This document shows, piece after piece, positions 34,587 through 42,495 of a DNA stretch of 64,000 bases. The notes under the pieces are model-generated. The model had not been told where the DNA came from. It was given only the letters and a program-made list of their open reading frames with translations, and made no database searches. Origin of the DNA: Roseovarius sp. (GTDB lineage Bacteria > Pseudomonadota > Alphaproteobacteria > Rhodobacterales > Rhodobacteraceae); assembly GCA_014359765.1 (NCBI GenBank), contig JACIYT010000003.1, positions 1 through 64,000 of the forward strand, given 5' to 3'. Both the position numbers and the translations under genes were made by a program. Each line of letters starts with the position of its first letter. Within the stretch, counting starts at the first letter, position 1.

Positions 34587-35771
34587 TCAGTCCTTCACAT
34601 ACATCTTGCGGGGGCGGTTGCAGAAGGTTTCCGCCGGGCCGCTTTCGGTGATGAGAATCGACTCGGTGATCTCGAGCCCCCAGTCGGACATCCAGAGCCC
34701 GGGCATGAAATGGAAGGTCATGCCCGGCTCCAGCACGGTTTCGTCCTCGGGGCGCAAGGAGATTGTGCGTTCGCCCCAGTCGGGCGGATAGCTGAGGCCG
34801 ATGGGATAGCCGCAACGCGCGCCGCGCTCGATGCCCGCGCGCTCCAGCGGGGCGGCGAGGGCATGGGCGATGTCGCAGGCGCGGTTGCCGGCGCGCGCCG
34901 CCTCCAGCCCCGCTTCCAGCCCCTCGACCAGCGCCTTTTCGGCGTCGAGCAGGAATTGCGGCGGCTTGCCCAGAAACAGTGTCCGGCAGAACGGCGCGTG
35001 ATAGCGGCGGTAACAGCCGGAAATCTCGAAGAAGGTCGCCTCGCCGGTGGCGAATGCCCGCCCGTTCCATGTCAGGTGCGGTGCTGCGGCATCCGAGCCC
35101 GAGGGCAGCAAGGGCACGATGGCCGGGTAATCGCCCCAGGCGCCCTCCACGCCGCGGATCGCGTCGCGGAAGATTTCGGCCACGATCTCGTTTTTCGGGA
35201 TCCCCGGCTCCACCCGCTCCATCAGCCCGTCGGTGATCTTTTCCGAAATCGCCGCCGCCTTGCGGATGAAGGCGAGCTCCTCGTCGGATTTCACCCCGCG
35301 CTGCCAGTTCACCATCGCCGTGGCGTCGAGGAAGGTGGCCTCGGGAAGTTCCTCGCGCAGCACCTGCATGGCGCGGGCGGAGAAATAGTAATTGTCCATC
35401 TCCACGCCGATACGCTTCTCCGCCAGCCCCATGCCGGTCAGACGCATGGCGAGATCCTGCATCGGGTGGCGTTCGGTCGATTGCACGTAATTGTCGGCAT
35501 AGCCGATCACCCGGTCGTCGCTCATCCAGACCGTGCGCACCGCGCCATTGGCATCCTGGCTGCGGCCCCACCAGACCGGATCGGCATCGGGCAGGACGAT
35601 CACGCCCTGATGCACATAGAAGGACCAGCCGTCATAGCCGGTGATCCAGTGCTGGTTCGACGGGTCGGTGACGAAGAGCACATCGAGCCCCTGCCGCGCC
35701 ATGGCGGCGCGGGTCTTGTCGAGGCGGCGCTGGTATTCCTGCGCCGAGAAGGGGAGGTCTTTTTCGATCAT
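34587..35771 (-). CDS. doeA: Ectoine hydrolase (DoeA/EutD)
   Basis: 394 residues of the M24 (Xaa-Pro peptidase-like) family. The series AMARQGLDVLFVTDPSNQHW, ITGYDGWSFYVHQGVIV, GEATFFEISGCYRRYHAPFCRT, NRACDIAHALAAPLERAG, YPIGLSYPPDWGERTISLR and MTFHFMPGLWMSDWGLEITE is that of DoeA/EutD, not a general aminopeptidase. It opens the ectoine ring to N-acetyl-diaminobutyrate in the cytoplasm. It is divergent from eutB. The deacetylase DoeB/EutE, which would act next, is not in the window. Confidence 0.87.
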   Translation of the reverse strand: MIEKDLPFSAQEYQRRLDKTRAAMARQGLDVLFVTDPSNQHWITGYDGWSFYVHQGVIVLPDADPVWWGRSQDANGAVRTVWMSDDRVIGYADNYVQSTERHPMQDLAMRLTGMGLAEKRIGVEMDNYYFSARAMQVLREELPEATFLDATAMVNWQRGVKSDEELAFIRKAAAISEKITDGLMERVEPGIPKNEIVAEIFRDAIRGVEGAWGDYPAIVPLLPSGSDAAAPHLTWNGRAFATGEATFFEISGCYRRYHAPFCRTLFLGKPPQFLLDAEKALVEGLEAGLEAARAGNRACDIAHALAAPLERAGIERGARCGYPIGLSYPPDWGERTISLRPEDETVLEPGMTFHFMPGLWMSDWGLEITESILITESGPAETFCNRPRKMYVKD

Positions 35772-35933
35772 GGCGGCATCTATCCTCGGGTGTTTTCCCA
35801 GCCTTGGATGATTTCGCGCGCCTCTGCCCCCGGGAAACCGTCGCGCGCATGTCGTTTTCAGACCATTGTCTCGCGCAGAGTTGACGCACCGCAGTGCGGC
35901 GCGCACAGTGCCCGGGTGTGAAAGGAGACCGTG

Positions 35934-36935
35934 ATGCGCCCTGTTCTGGCCGATGTTCTCGCCGCGGCGCGGGTGATCGCCGGGCTGGCCGACGCCACGC
36001 CGCTCGTGCCCTCGCCCTATATGAGCGGGGTTGCGGGGCAGGATTTCCTGCTCAAGCTGGAGAACATGCAGCCGATCGGCGCGTTCAAGCTGCGCGGCGC
36101 GCTCAATGCCGTGGCGGGGCTGGGCGAGGCGGCGGGGGTGACCTGCTGTTCCACCGGCAATCACGGGCGCGGCGTGGCCTATGCGGCGCGGGCGCGGGGG
36201 CTGCGCGCGGTGGTCTGCATGTCGGAACTGGTGCCGCGCGCCAAGGTCGAGGGCATCCGCGCGCTGGGGGCCGAGGTTCGGATCGTCGGGCGATCGCAGG
36301 ATGACGCGCAGGCCGAGGCCGCGCGGCTGGTGGCCGAGGAGGGGCTGGTGGAAATCCCGCCCTTTGACGATGCGCGCGTGATCGCGGGGCAGGGCACGAT
36401 CGGGCTCGAGATCATGGCGGCGCGGCCCGATATCGAGGTGCTGCTGGTGCCCTTGTCGGGCGGCGGGCTGGCCGCCGGTGTGGCGCTGGCCGCCAAGGCG
36501 ATCAAGCCATCGGTGCGCGTCGTGGGGATCAGCATGGACCGGGGCGCGGCCATGCATGAGAGCCTGCGCGCGGGCCGCCCCGTCGCGGTCGAGGAGGTGG
36601 CGAGCCTCGCCGACAGCCTCGGCGGCGGGATCGGGATGGGCAACCGGCTGAGCTTTCCGATGTGCCGCGATCTGCTCGACGAGGTGGTTCTGGTGACGGA
36701 GGCAGAGATCTATCGCGCGATGCAGGTGCTCTATTACGAGGACCGGATCGTGGCCGAAGGGGCCTGTGTCGTGGGTCTCGCGGCGGTGCTGGCGGGCAAG
36801 GTGAGCGTGGGTGGCCCGACCGCCACCATCATCACCGGGCGCAATCTGGATATGGAGATGTTCACCCGGATCATCACCGGGCAGGATGTGGTTCTGGGCG
36901 ACATGGTGATCGAGGGCAGGCGATATGGCACATGA
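35934..36935 (+). CDS. eutB: Threonine/serine dehydratase-like protein EutB
   Basis: 333 residues, fold-type II PLP enzyme. The PLP lysine lies in PIGAFKLRGALNAVAGL, the Gly-rich phosphate loop is PLSGGGLAAGVAL, and CSTGNHGRGVAYAARARG matches the serine/threonine dehydratase pattern. In ectoine loci this is EutB, proposed to act with EutC on hydroxyectoine-derived intermediates; the reaction is not settled. AAGGAG lies six bases before the ATG at 35934. It overlaps eutC by 11 bases. Confidence 0.8.
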   Translation: MRPVLADVLAAARVIAGLADATPLVPSPYMSGVAGQDFLLKLENMQPIGAFKLRGALNAVAGLGEAAGVTCCSTGNHGRGVAYAARARGLRAVVCMSELVPRAKVEGIRALGAEVRIVGRSQDDAQAEAARLVAEEGLVEIPPFDDARVIAGQGTIGLEIMAARPDIEVLLVPLSGGGLAAGVALAAKAIKPSVRVVGISMDRGAAMHESLRAGRPVAVEEVASLADSLGGGIGMGNRLSFPMCRDLLDEVVLVTEAEIYRAMQVLYYEDRIVAEGACVVGLAAVLAGKVSVGGPTATIITGRNLDMEMFTRIITGQDVVLGDMVIEGRRYGT

Positions 36936-37914
36936 CATCAGGATCGTGACCGAGGCGGAATTGCGCGGGGCGGTGGCGCTCGACCTCGGGACGGTGGAGG
37001 TGATCGAGCAGGCCTTTGGCGCGCTCTCGGACGGGGGGGTGGTGATGCCGCCGGTGATGTCGATGGAGCTGGCCGCAGCGCATGGCGAGGTAGATGTGAA
37101 GACCGCCTATATCCCCGGATTTGCAGGCTTTGCGATCAAGGTCAGCCCCGGTTTTTTCGACAATCCAAAGTTGGGGCTGCCGAGCCTCAACGGGCTGATG
37201 ATCCTCTTTTCCGCGACGACCGGGCTGGTTCAGGCGGTGTTTCTCGACAATGGCTATCTGACCGATCTGCGCACGGCCGCTGCGGGGGCGGTGGCGGCGC
37301 GTCATCTCGCGCCCGCGCAGGTGCGCACGGCAGGGGTGATCGGCACCGGCGTGCAGGCGCGGCTTCAGGCGCGCGCGGCGCATCTGGTGCGGCCCTTCGA
37401 GCGGCTTTTGATCTGGGGGCGCGATGCGGACAAGGCGCGCGCCTGTGCCGACGACCTCGCCGATCTGGGCTGCGATAGTCAAGTGGTCGATACCCCCGCC
37501 GATCTGGTGCGCGAGAGCCAGTTGGTGATCACCACGACGCCTGCGCGCGCGCCGGTGATCAAGGCCGAGTGGTTGCACCCGGGATTGCACATCACCGCGA
37601 TGGGATCGGATCAGGCGGGCAAGAACGAGATCGACCCAAAGGCGCTGATCCGCGCGGATCTCTATGTCGCCGACCGCGCCACGCAGGTGGAGCATCTGGG
37701 CGAGTTGCGCAGCGCGATCACGGCCGGGCTCTGGGATCGGGGCGCGCCGGTGGAACTGGGCGACGTGATCCGGGAGCGCGTGGCCGGGCGCGAAGGGGAG
37801 GACGCGATCACCATTTGCGACCTCACCGGCACCGGCGTGCAGGACACCGCCATTGCCACCCATGTCATGGCGCGGCTGGTGGGGCGCGACGTGGGCGCGG
37901 TGATCCGGGCATGA
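36925..37914 (+). CDS. eutC: Ectoine-utilisation ornithine cyclodeaminase-like protein EutC
   Basis: 329 residues of the OCD/mu-crystallin family. The NAD-binding Rossmann motif is TAGVIGTGVQARLQARAAHL; VKTAYIPGFAGFAIKVSPGFF and LTDLRTAAAGAVAARHLAP carry the substrate site, and GLHITAMGSDQAGKNEIDP is the usual late motif. EutC accompanies EutB in ectoine/hydroxyectoine catabolism. It overlaps eutB at its 5' end and the AsnC gene (ATGA) at its 3' end, so all three are translationally coupled. Confidence 0.85.
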   Translation: MAHDIRIVTEAELRGAVALDLGTVEVIEQAFGALSDGGVVMPPVMSMELAAAHGEVDVKTAYIPGFAGFAIKVSPGFFDNPKLGLPSLNGLMILFSATTGLVQAVFLDNGYLTDLRTAAAGAVAARHLAPAQVRTAGVIGTGVQARLQARAAHLVRPFERLLIWGRDADKARACADDLADLGCDSQVVDTPADLVRESQLVITTTPARAPVIKAEWLHPGLHITAMGSDQAGKNEIDPKALIRADLYVADRATQVEHLGELRSAITAGLWDRGAPVELGDVIRERVAGREGEDAITICDLTGTGVQDTAIATHVMARLVGRDVGAVIRA

Positions 37915-38384
37915 GGCTTGATGCGCGCGATCTGGAGATCCTGCGGGTGCTGGCCGATGAAGGGCGCATCACCAAGGCGCAACTGGCCGCGCGCGTGGGA
38001 TTGTCGGCCAGCCCCTGCTGGGAGCGGCTGAGGCGGCTGGAGGAGGCGGGGCTGATCGAGGGCTATCACGCGCGCATCAGCCTGCGAAAGCTGGGGCCGC
38101 ATGTGACGGTCTTTGTCGCGGTAGAACTCGCCGACCACACGCCGGCGAGCTTTCGCGCCTTCGAGGACAGCGTGCAGCGCTACGGCGAGGTCACGGCCTG
38201 CTGGGCGCTGGGCGGTGGGTTCGACTATCTCATGCAGATCGTGACCCGGGACATCGACGCCTATCAGCGGTTGATCGACGAGATGCTCGAGGCGCGGATC
38301 GGGCTGGCGCGCTATTTCACCTATATCGTGACCAAGCCCGTGAAATCCCCCCGCCTGCCGCCGCTGGAAATGTTTTTCGGATGA
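37911..38384 (+). CDS. doeX: Lrp/AsnC-family regulator of ectoine catabolism (DoeX/AsnC)
   Basis: 157 residues. The N-terminal helix-turn-helix (LDARDLEILRVLADEGRITKAQ through VGLSASPCWERLRRLEEAG) is followed by the AsnC ligand domain (PHVTVFVAVELADH, YGEVTACWALGGGFDYLMQIV). In ectoine operons this regulator senses N-acetyl-diaminobutyrate/diaminobutyrate, known for Halomonas DoeX and Ruegeria AsnC. The ATG overlaps the eutC stop. Its own stop overlaps the first palindrome at 38383. Confidence 0.85.
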   Translation: MRLDARDLEILRVLADEGRITKAQLAARVGLSASPCWERLRRLEEAGLIEGYHARISLRKLGPHVTVFVAVELADHTPASFRAFEDSVQRYGEVTACWALGGGFDYLMQIVTRDIDAYQRLIDEMLEARIGLARYFTYIVTKPVKSPRLPPLEMFFG

Positions 38385-38424
38385 ATCATCTGTGATTCGA
38401 AGATTTTTCCGACGAAAAATCTTC
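38383..38424. repeat. Tandem palindrome pair (locus 3), at the doeX stop
   Basis: GAATCA/TGATTC (38383-38398) is directly followed by an 11-bp stem, GAAGATTTTTC/GAAAAATCTTC (38399-38424), with loop CGAC. The first palindrome begins inside the doeX stop codon. The pair lies within the 108-base gap to the dehydrogenase gene. Less regular than the other loci but the same architecture and the same GAAGATTT-type core. Confidence 0.75.
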
Positions 38425-38492
38425 CGCCAGCCCCCATGTCAGGCACTCCCTCTTGCGATTCGGTCTATCCTTCTGCGGGACAGGAGGGCCAA

Positions 38493-39968
38493 ATGTCCGA
38501 TTCAGCGATCTGGACCCGCAACGGGATCACCGACACGCGCCTTGTGCGCAACTTCGCCTATCTGGGCGGCAAATGGGTGGCGGGCGACGAGGCCGCCACC
38601 ATTGCCGTGACCAACCCCGCCGATGGATCGGCCCTGGGCGATGTCGCAAGCCTCAGCGCCGGTCAGGCGCGCGCTGCCGTCGATGCCGCGCAAGAGGCGT
38701 TCGACGGCTGGGCGATGACCCTGCCGCAGGACCGCTCGGCCCTCCTGCGCCGCTGGTTCGCGTTGATGGTCGAGCACAAGGAGGATCTGGCGCGGATCAT
38801 GGTGCTGGAACAGGGCAAGCCCCTCTCGGAGGCGCGCGGCGAGATCGACTATGCGGCAAGCTTCGTGGAATACTATGCTGAGGAGGCCAAACGCCCCAAT
38901 ATCGAGGGCGTGACCAGCCACCTGCCCGATGCCGAGGTGGAATTGTGGCTGGAGCCGGTGGGCGTCGCCGCGCTGATCACGCCGTGGAATTTCCCCTCCG
39001 CCATGCTGACGCGCAAGGCGGCGGCGGCGATGGCGGCGGGCTGCACCGTGGTGGCGCATCCCTCTGGAGAGACGCCCTATTCGGCGCTGGCATTGGCCGA
39101 ACTGGCCGAGCGCGCGGGCATCCCGGCGGGCGTGTTCAACGTGGTGACGGGGCGCGCGGCGACGGTGGTCGAGCCCTGGACCGAAGACACCCGCGTGCGC
39201 GCGCTCAGCTTTACCGGCTCGACCAATATCGGGCGGCTTCTCTATCGCCAATGCGCGGGGACGGTGAAACGGCTGGTGATGGAACTGGGCGGGCACGCGC
39301 CGGTGATCGTGTTCCGCAATGCCGATCTGGAAACGGCGGTGACAGAGACGATCAAGGCCAAGTTCGCCACCTCCGGGCAGGATTGTCTGGGCGCCAACCG
39401 CATCTACGTGGAGCGCGCGATCTACGATGAATTCTGCCGCCGCTTTGTCGAGGAGACGCAGAAGCTGACCCTCGGGCGCGGCATGGACGATCCCGATATC
39501 GGCCCGCTGATGAACGAGGCGGCGGTGCGCAAGCAGGAAGCGCATGTGGCCGACGCGCTGAAACATGGCGCGAAACTGGCCTGCGGCGGCAAGCGCGACG
39601 CTCTCGGGCCGCTGTTCTATCAGCCCACCGTGCTGACCGATGTGCCCGACACGGCGGCGATCATGTGCGAGGAGACATTCGGCCCGGTGGCGGCGATCAC
39701 GCCGTTTGACACCGAGGAGGAGGTGGTGGCCCGCGCCAACGCCACCGAATACGGCCTCATCGCCTATCTGCACAGCCATGATCCGCGCCGCATCTACCGC
39801 ATGACGCGGGCGCTGCAATTCGGCATGGTGGCGGTCAACCGCACCAAGGTCACCGGCGCGCCCATCCCCTTTGGCGGGGTCAAGCAATCGGGGCTGGGCC
39901 GCGAAGGGGCACGACGCGGCATGGAGGAATTCATGGAGATCAAGTATGTCTGCCGCGATTGGGCGTGA
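38493..39968 (+). CDS. ssd: NAD(P)-dependent semialdehyde dehydrogenase (succinate-/aspartate-semialdehyde type)
   Basis: 491 residues of the ALDH superfamily. Catalytic Glu is in VMELGGHAPVIVF and catalytic Cys in SGQDCLGANRIYV; the cofactor loop is LITPWNFPSAMLTRKAAAAMAAG, and EETFGPVAAITPF and the C-terminal GAPIPFGGVKQSGLGREG are normal for the GabD/Ssd group. In ectoine operons (ssd/doeC) it would oxidise aspartate-4-semialdehyde from diaminobutyrate transamination; GabD-like activity is possible. GGAGG is six bases before the ATG at 38493. Confidence 0.85.
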   Translation: MSDSAIWTRNGITDTRLVRNFAYLGGKWVAGDEAATIAVTNPADGSALGDVASLSAGQARAAVDAAQEAFDGWAMTLPQDRSALLRRWFALMVEHKEDLARIMVLEQGKPLSEARGEIDYAASFVEYYAEEAKRPNIEGVTSHLPDAEVELWLEPVGVAALITPWNFPSAMLTRKAAAAMAAGCTVVAHPSGETPYSALALAELAERAGIPAGVFNVVTGRAATVVEPWTEDTRVRALSFTGSTNIGRLLYRQCAGTVKRLVMELGGHAPVIVFRNADLETAVTETIKAKFATSGQDCLGANRIYVERAIYDEFCRRFVEETQKLTLGRGMDDPDIGPLMNEAAVRKQEAHVADALKHGAKLACGGKRDALGPLFYQPTVLTDVPDTAAIMCEETFGPVAAITPFDTEEEVVARANATEYGLIAYLHSHDPRRIYRMTRALQFGMVAVNRTKVTGAPIPFGGVKQSGLGREGARRGMEEFMEIKYVCRDWA

Positions 39969-39972
39969 GCAG

Positions 39973-40018
39973 ACGAAATCTTGAAAAGATTTCGGTCCGG
40001 AATTTTTGAAAATTCCGG
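39973..40018. repeat. Tandem palindrome pair (locus 4), between ssd and doeD
   Basis: The first (39973-39995) has arms CGAAATCTT/AAGATTTCG, loop GAA. One base later, the second (39997-40018) has arms CCGGAATTT/AAATTCCGG. It lies 4 bases after the ssd stop and 25 before the doeD start. The first shares its core with the potH-potI locus, the second with locus 1 at 8914, tying all into one family. Confidence 0.85.
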
Positions 40019-40043
40019 GTCTCGACACAGGAAAGGACAGACG

Positions 40044-41414
40044 ATGCTGCGAAATGACCAACTCGATCAATGGGATCGTGAGAATTTCTTTCACCCCTCG
40101 ACGCATCTGGCGCAATTCGCGCGCGGCGAGGCCCCCAACCGGGTGATCACCGGCGGCAGCGGCTGTCATATCGAGGACCGCGATGGCAACCGGCTGCTGG
40201 ATGCCTTTGCCGGGCTTTACTGTGTCAATGTGGGCTATGGCCGTCAGGAGATCGCCGAGGCGATTGCCGAGCAGGCGCGCGAGCTCGCCTATTACCACGC
40301 CTATGTGGGGCACGGCACCGAGGCCTCGATCACGCTGGCCAAGATGATCCTGGATCGTGCGCCCGCGCATATGTCGAAGGTCTATTTCGGCCTGTCGGGA
40401 TCGGATGCCAACGAGACCAACATCAAGCTGATCTGGTATTACAACAACATCCTCGGCCGCCCCGGAAAGAAGAAGATCATCTCGCGCTGGCGCGGCTATC
40501 ACGGCTCGGGGCTGATGACCGGTTCGCTGACGGGGCTGCATCTCTTTCACAGGAAATTCGATCTGCCGCTGGCGCAGGTGATTCATACCGAGGCGCCCTA
40601 TTACTATCGCCGCGACGATCTGAGCATGACCGAGGCCCAGTTCACCGCGCATTGCGCGGCAGAGCTCGAGGCGCTGATCGCGCGCGAGGGGGCGGACACC
40701 ATTGCCGCCTTCATCGGCGAGCCGGTGCTGGGCACGGGCGGGATCGTGCCGCCGCCGGCCGGTTACTGGGAGGCGATTCAGGCGGTGCTGGAAAGGCATG
40801 ACATCCTGCTTGTCGCGGATGAGGTCGTGACCGGCTTTGGCCGTCTTGGCAGCATGTTCGGCTCTGAGCATTACGGGCTCAGGCCCGATCTCATCACCAT
40901 CGCCAAGGGGCTCACCTCGGCCTATGCGCCGCTCTCGGGCAGCATTGTCAGCGAGAAGATGTGGAAGGTTCTGGAACAGGGCACCGACGAGAACGGCCCC
41001 ATCGGCCATGGCTGGACCTATTCGGCCCATCCCGTCGGGGCGGCGGCGGGGGTGGCCAACCTGCGCCTGCTCGACGATCTGGACCTGATTGCCAACAACC
41101 GCGAGGTGGGCGGCTATCTCAACCGCACGATGACCGAGGCGCTCGGCGATCACCCGAATGTGGGAGAGGTGCGCGGCGAGGGGATGCTCTGTGCGGTGGA
41201 ATTCGTGAAGGACCGCGACAGCCGCACCTTCTTTGATCCCGCCGACACGGTGGGGCCGCGGATCGCCGCGGCGCTGGCTGCCGAGCATGTGATCGGGCGC
41301 GCCATGCCGCAGGGTGACATTCTGGGCTTTGCGCCGCCCTTCTGTCTCACGCGGGCGGAGGCCGACGAGGTGGTGGCCAGGACCGTGCGCGCGGTCCGCA
41401 AGGTTCTGGGATAG
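40044..41414 (+). CDS. doeD: Diaminobutyrate aminotransferase of ectoine catabolism (DoeD/Atf-like)
   Basis: 456 residues, class-III PLP aminotransferase. WDRENFFHPSTHLAQFARGEAPNRV, AFAGLYCVNVGYGRQEIAEAI, FGLSGSDANETNIKLIWYYNN, VADEVVTGFGRLGSMFG and the PLP Lys in IAKGLTSAYAPLSG. Its place at the end of eutB-eutC-asnC-ssd identifies it as the DoeD/Atf enzyme converting L-2,4-diaminobutyrate to aspartate-semialdehyde. AAGGA precedes the ATG at 40044, ruling out a 21-residue extension through the palindrome. Confidence 0.83.
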   Translation: MLRNDQLDQWDRENFFHPSTHLAQFARGEAPNRVITGGSGCHIEDRDGNRLLDAFAGLYCVNVGYGRQEIAEAIAEQARELAYYHAYVGHGTEASITLAKMILDRAPAHMSKVYFGLSGSDANETNIKLIWYYNNILGRPGKKKIISRWRGYHGSGLMTGSLTGLHLFHRKFDLPLAQVIHTEAPYYYRRDDLSMTEAQFTAHCAAELEALIAREGADTIAAFIGEPVLGTGGIVPPPAGYWEAIQAVLERHDILLVADEVVTGFGRLGSMFGSEHYGLRPDLITIAKGLTSAYAPLSGSIVSEKMWKVLEQGTDENGPIGHGWTYSAHPVGAAAGVANLRLLDDLDLIANNREVGGYLNRTMTEALGDHPNVGEVRGEGMLCAVEFVKDRDSRTFFDPADTVGPRIAAALAAEHVIGRAMPQGDILGFAPPFCLTRAEADEVVARTVRAVRKVLG

Positions 41415-41476
41415 CGGGGCGCGCCGGCGCGGGGAATCGAAATCATTTCACAATCGCAGCGGTGGCGATATGATGA

Positions 41477-41493
41477 TTTAGAACGGTTCCAAA
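41477..41493. promoter_or_regulatory. Iron control element (Irr-box) upstream of mbfA
   Basis: TTTAGAACGGTTCCAAA is an inverted repeat (TTTAGAA-N3-TTCCAAA) with one mismatch to the alphaproteobacterial ICE pattern TTTAGAA...TTCTAAA bound by the haem-responsive regulator Irr. It lies 13 bases before the mbfA start, where bound Irr would repress. mbfA is a known Irr target in rhizobia. Confidence 0.75.
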
Positions 41494-41505
41494 GAAGGCT
41501 TCGAC

Positions 41506-42483
41506 ATGATTCCCGCAACCTTGTCGCGTCGGCGTTTCAGCGATCTCGGCGAACAGGAAATCCTTGCGCTTGCGATCTCCTCCGAAGAGGATGACGCGCG
41601 CATCTATCGCTCCTATGCCGAGAGGCTGCGCGCCGAATATCCCGATACGGCGGCGATCTTCGATGGCATGGCCGCGGAAGAGGACACCCATCGTCAGCGG
41701 CTGATCGAGCTGCACCGCGCCCGGTTCGGTGATGTGATCCCGCTGGTCCGGCGCGAACATGTCGCGGGCTTTTACGCGCGCCGCCCGGTCTGGCTGGTGG
41801 AAAACCTCGGGATCGAGCGTATCCGCGCCGAGGCCGAGGCGATGGAGCGCGACGCCGAGCGTTTCTACCTCAGGGCCGCGCAGAGGACCCGGGACGCGGC
41901 CACCCGCAAGCTGCTGGGCGATCTCGCCGCGGCCGAGGCGGGGCATCAGGCCCGCGCCGGAGAGCTGGAGGCGCAGCATCTCGACGAGGAGACGCGCGCC
42001 CGCGAAGACCGGCTGGCACATCGGCAATTCGTGCTGACCTGGGTGCAGCCGGGGCTTGCCGGGTTGATGGATGGCTCGGTCTCGACGCTGGCACCGATCT
42101 TCGCCACCGCCTTTGCCACCCAGGACACCTGGACGACCTTTCTCGTCGGGCTGGCGGCGAGCGTGGGGGCGGGGATCTCGATGGGATTCACCGAGGCGGC
42201 CAGCGACGATGGCGAGCTGTCCGGTCGGGGCAGCCCGGTCAAGCGCGGGTTCGCCTCGGGCATCATGACCACGCTGGGGGGGCTCGGGCACGCGCTGCCC
42301 TATCTCATCCCGGATTTCTGGACCGCGACGACCCTCGCCTTCCTGATCGTCTTTGTCGAACTCTGGGCGATCGCGTGGATCCAGAACCGCTATATGGAAA
42401 CGCCCTTCCTGCGCGCGACCTTTCAGGTGGTTCTGGGCGGGGCGCTGGTCTTTGCCGCCGGCGTGCTGATCGGCAGCGGCTGA
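41506..42483 (+). CDS. mbfA: Ferritin-like/VIT1-domain iron exporter MbfA
   Basis: 325 residues. The N-terminal erythrin-vacuolar-iron-transporter ferritin-like domain has di-iron ligands in AISSEEDDARIYRSYA (Glu27/28) and MAAEEDTHRQRL (Glu58/59, His62), with further Glu/His in AEAGHQARAGELE. The C-terminal half is a CCC1/VIT1 membrane domain (GLAGLMDGSVSTLAPIFATAFA, GLAASVGAGISMGFTEAASDDGE, helices to the end). MbfA exports iron to limit toxicity. The ICE in its promoter means induction when iron is ample. Confidence 0.92.
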   Translation: MIPATLSRRRFSDLGEQEILALAISSEEDDARIYRSYAERLRAEYPDTAAIFDGMAAEEDTHRQRLIELHRARFGDVIPLVRREHVAGFYARRPVWLVENLGIERIRAEAEAMERDAERFYLRAAQRTRDAATRKLLGDLAAAEAGHQARAGELEAQHLDEETRAREDRLAHRQFVLTWVQPGLAGLMDGSVSTLAPIFATAFATQDTWTTFLVGLAASVGAGISMGFTEAASDDGELSGRGSPVKRGFASGIMTTLGGLGHALPYLIPDFWTATTLAFLIVFVELWAIAWIQNRYMETPFLRATFQVVLGGALVFAAGVLIGSG

Positions 42484-42495
42484 GCCGCGCGCCGG

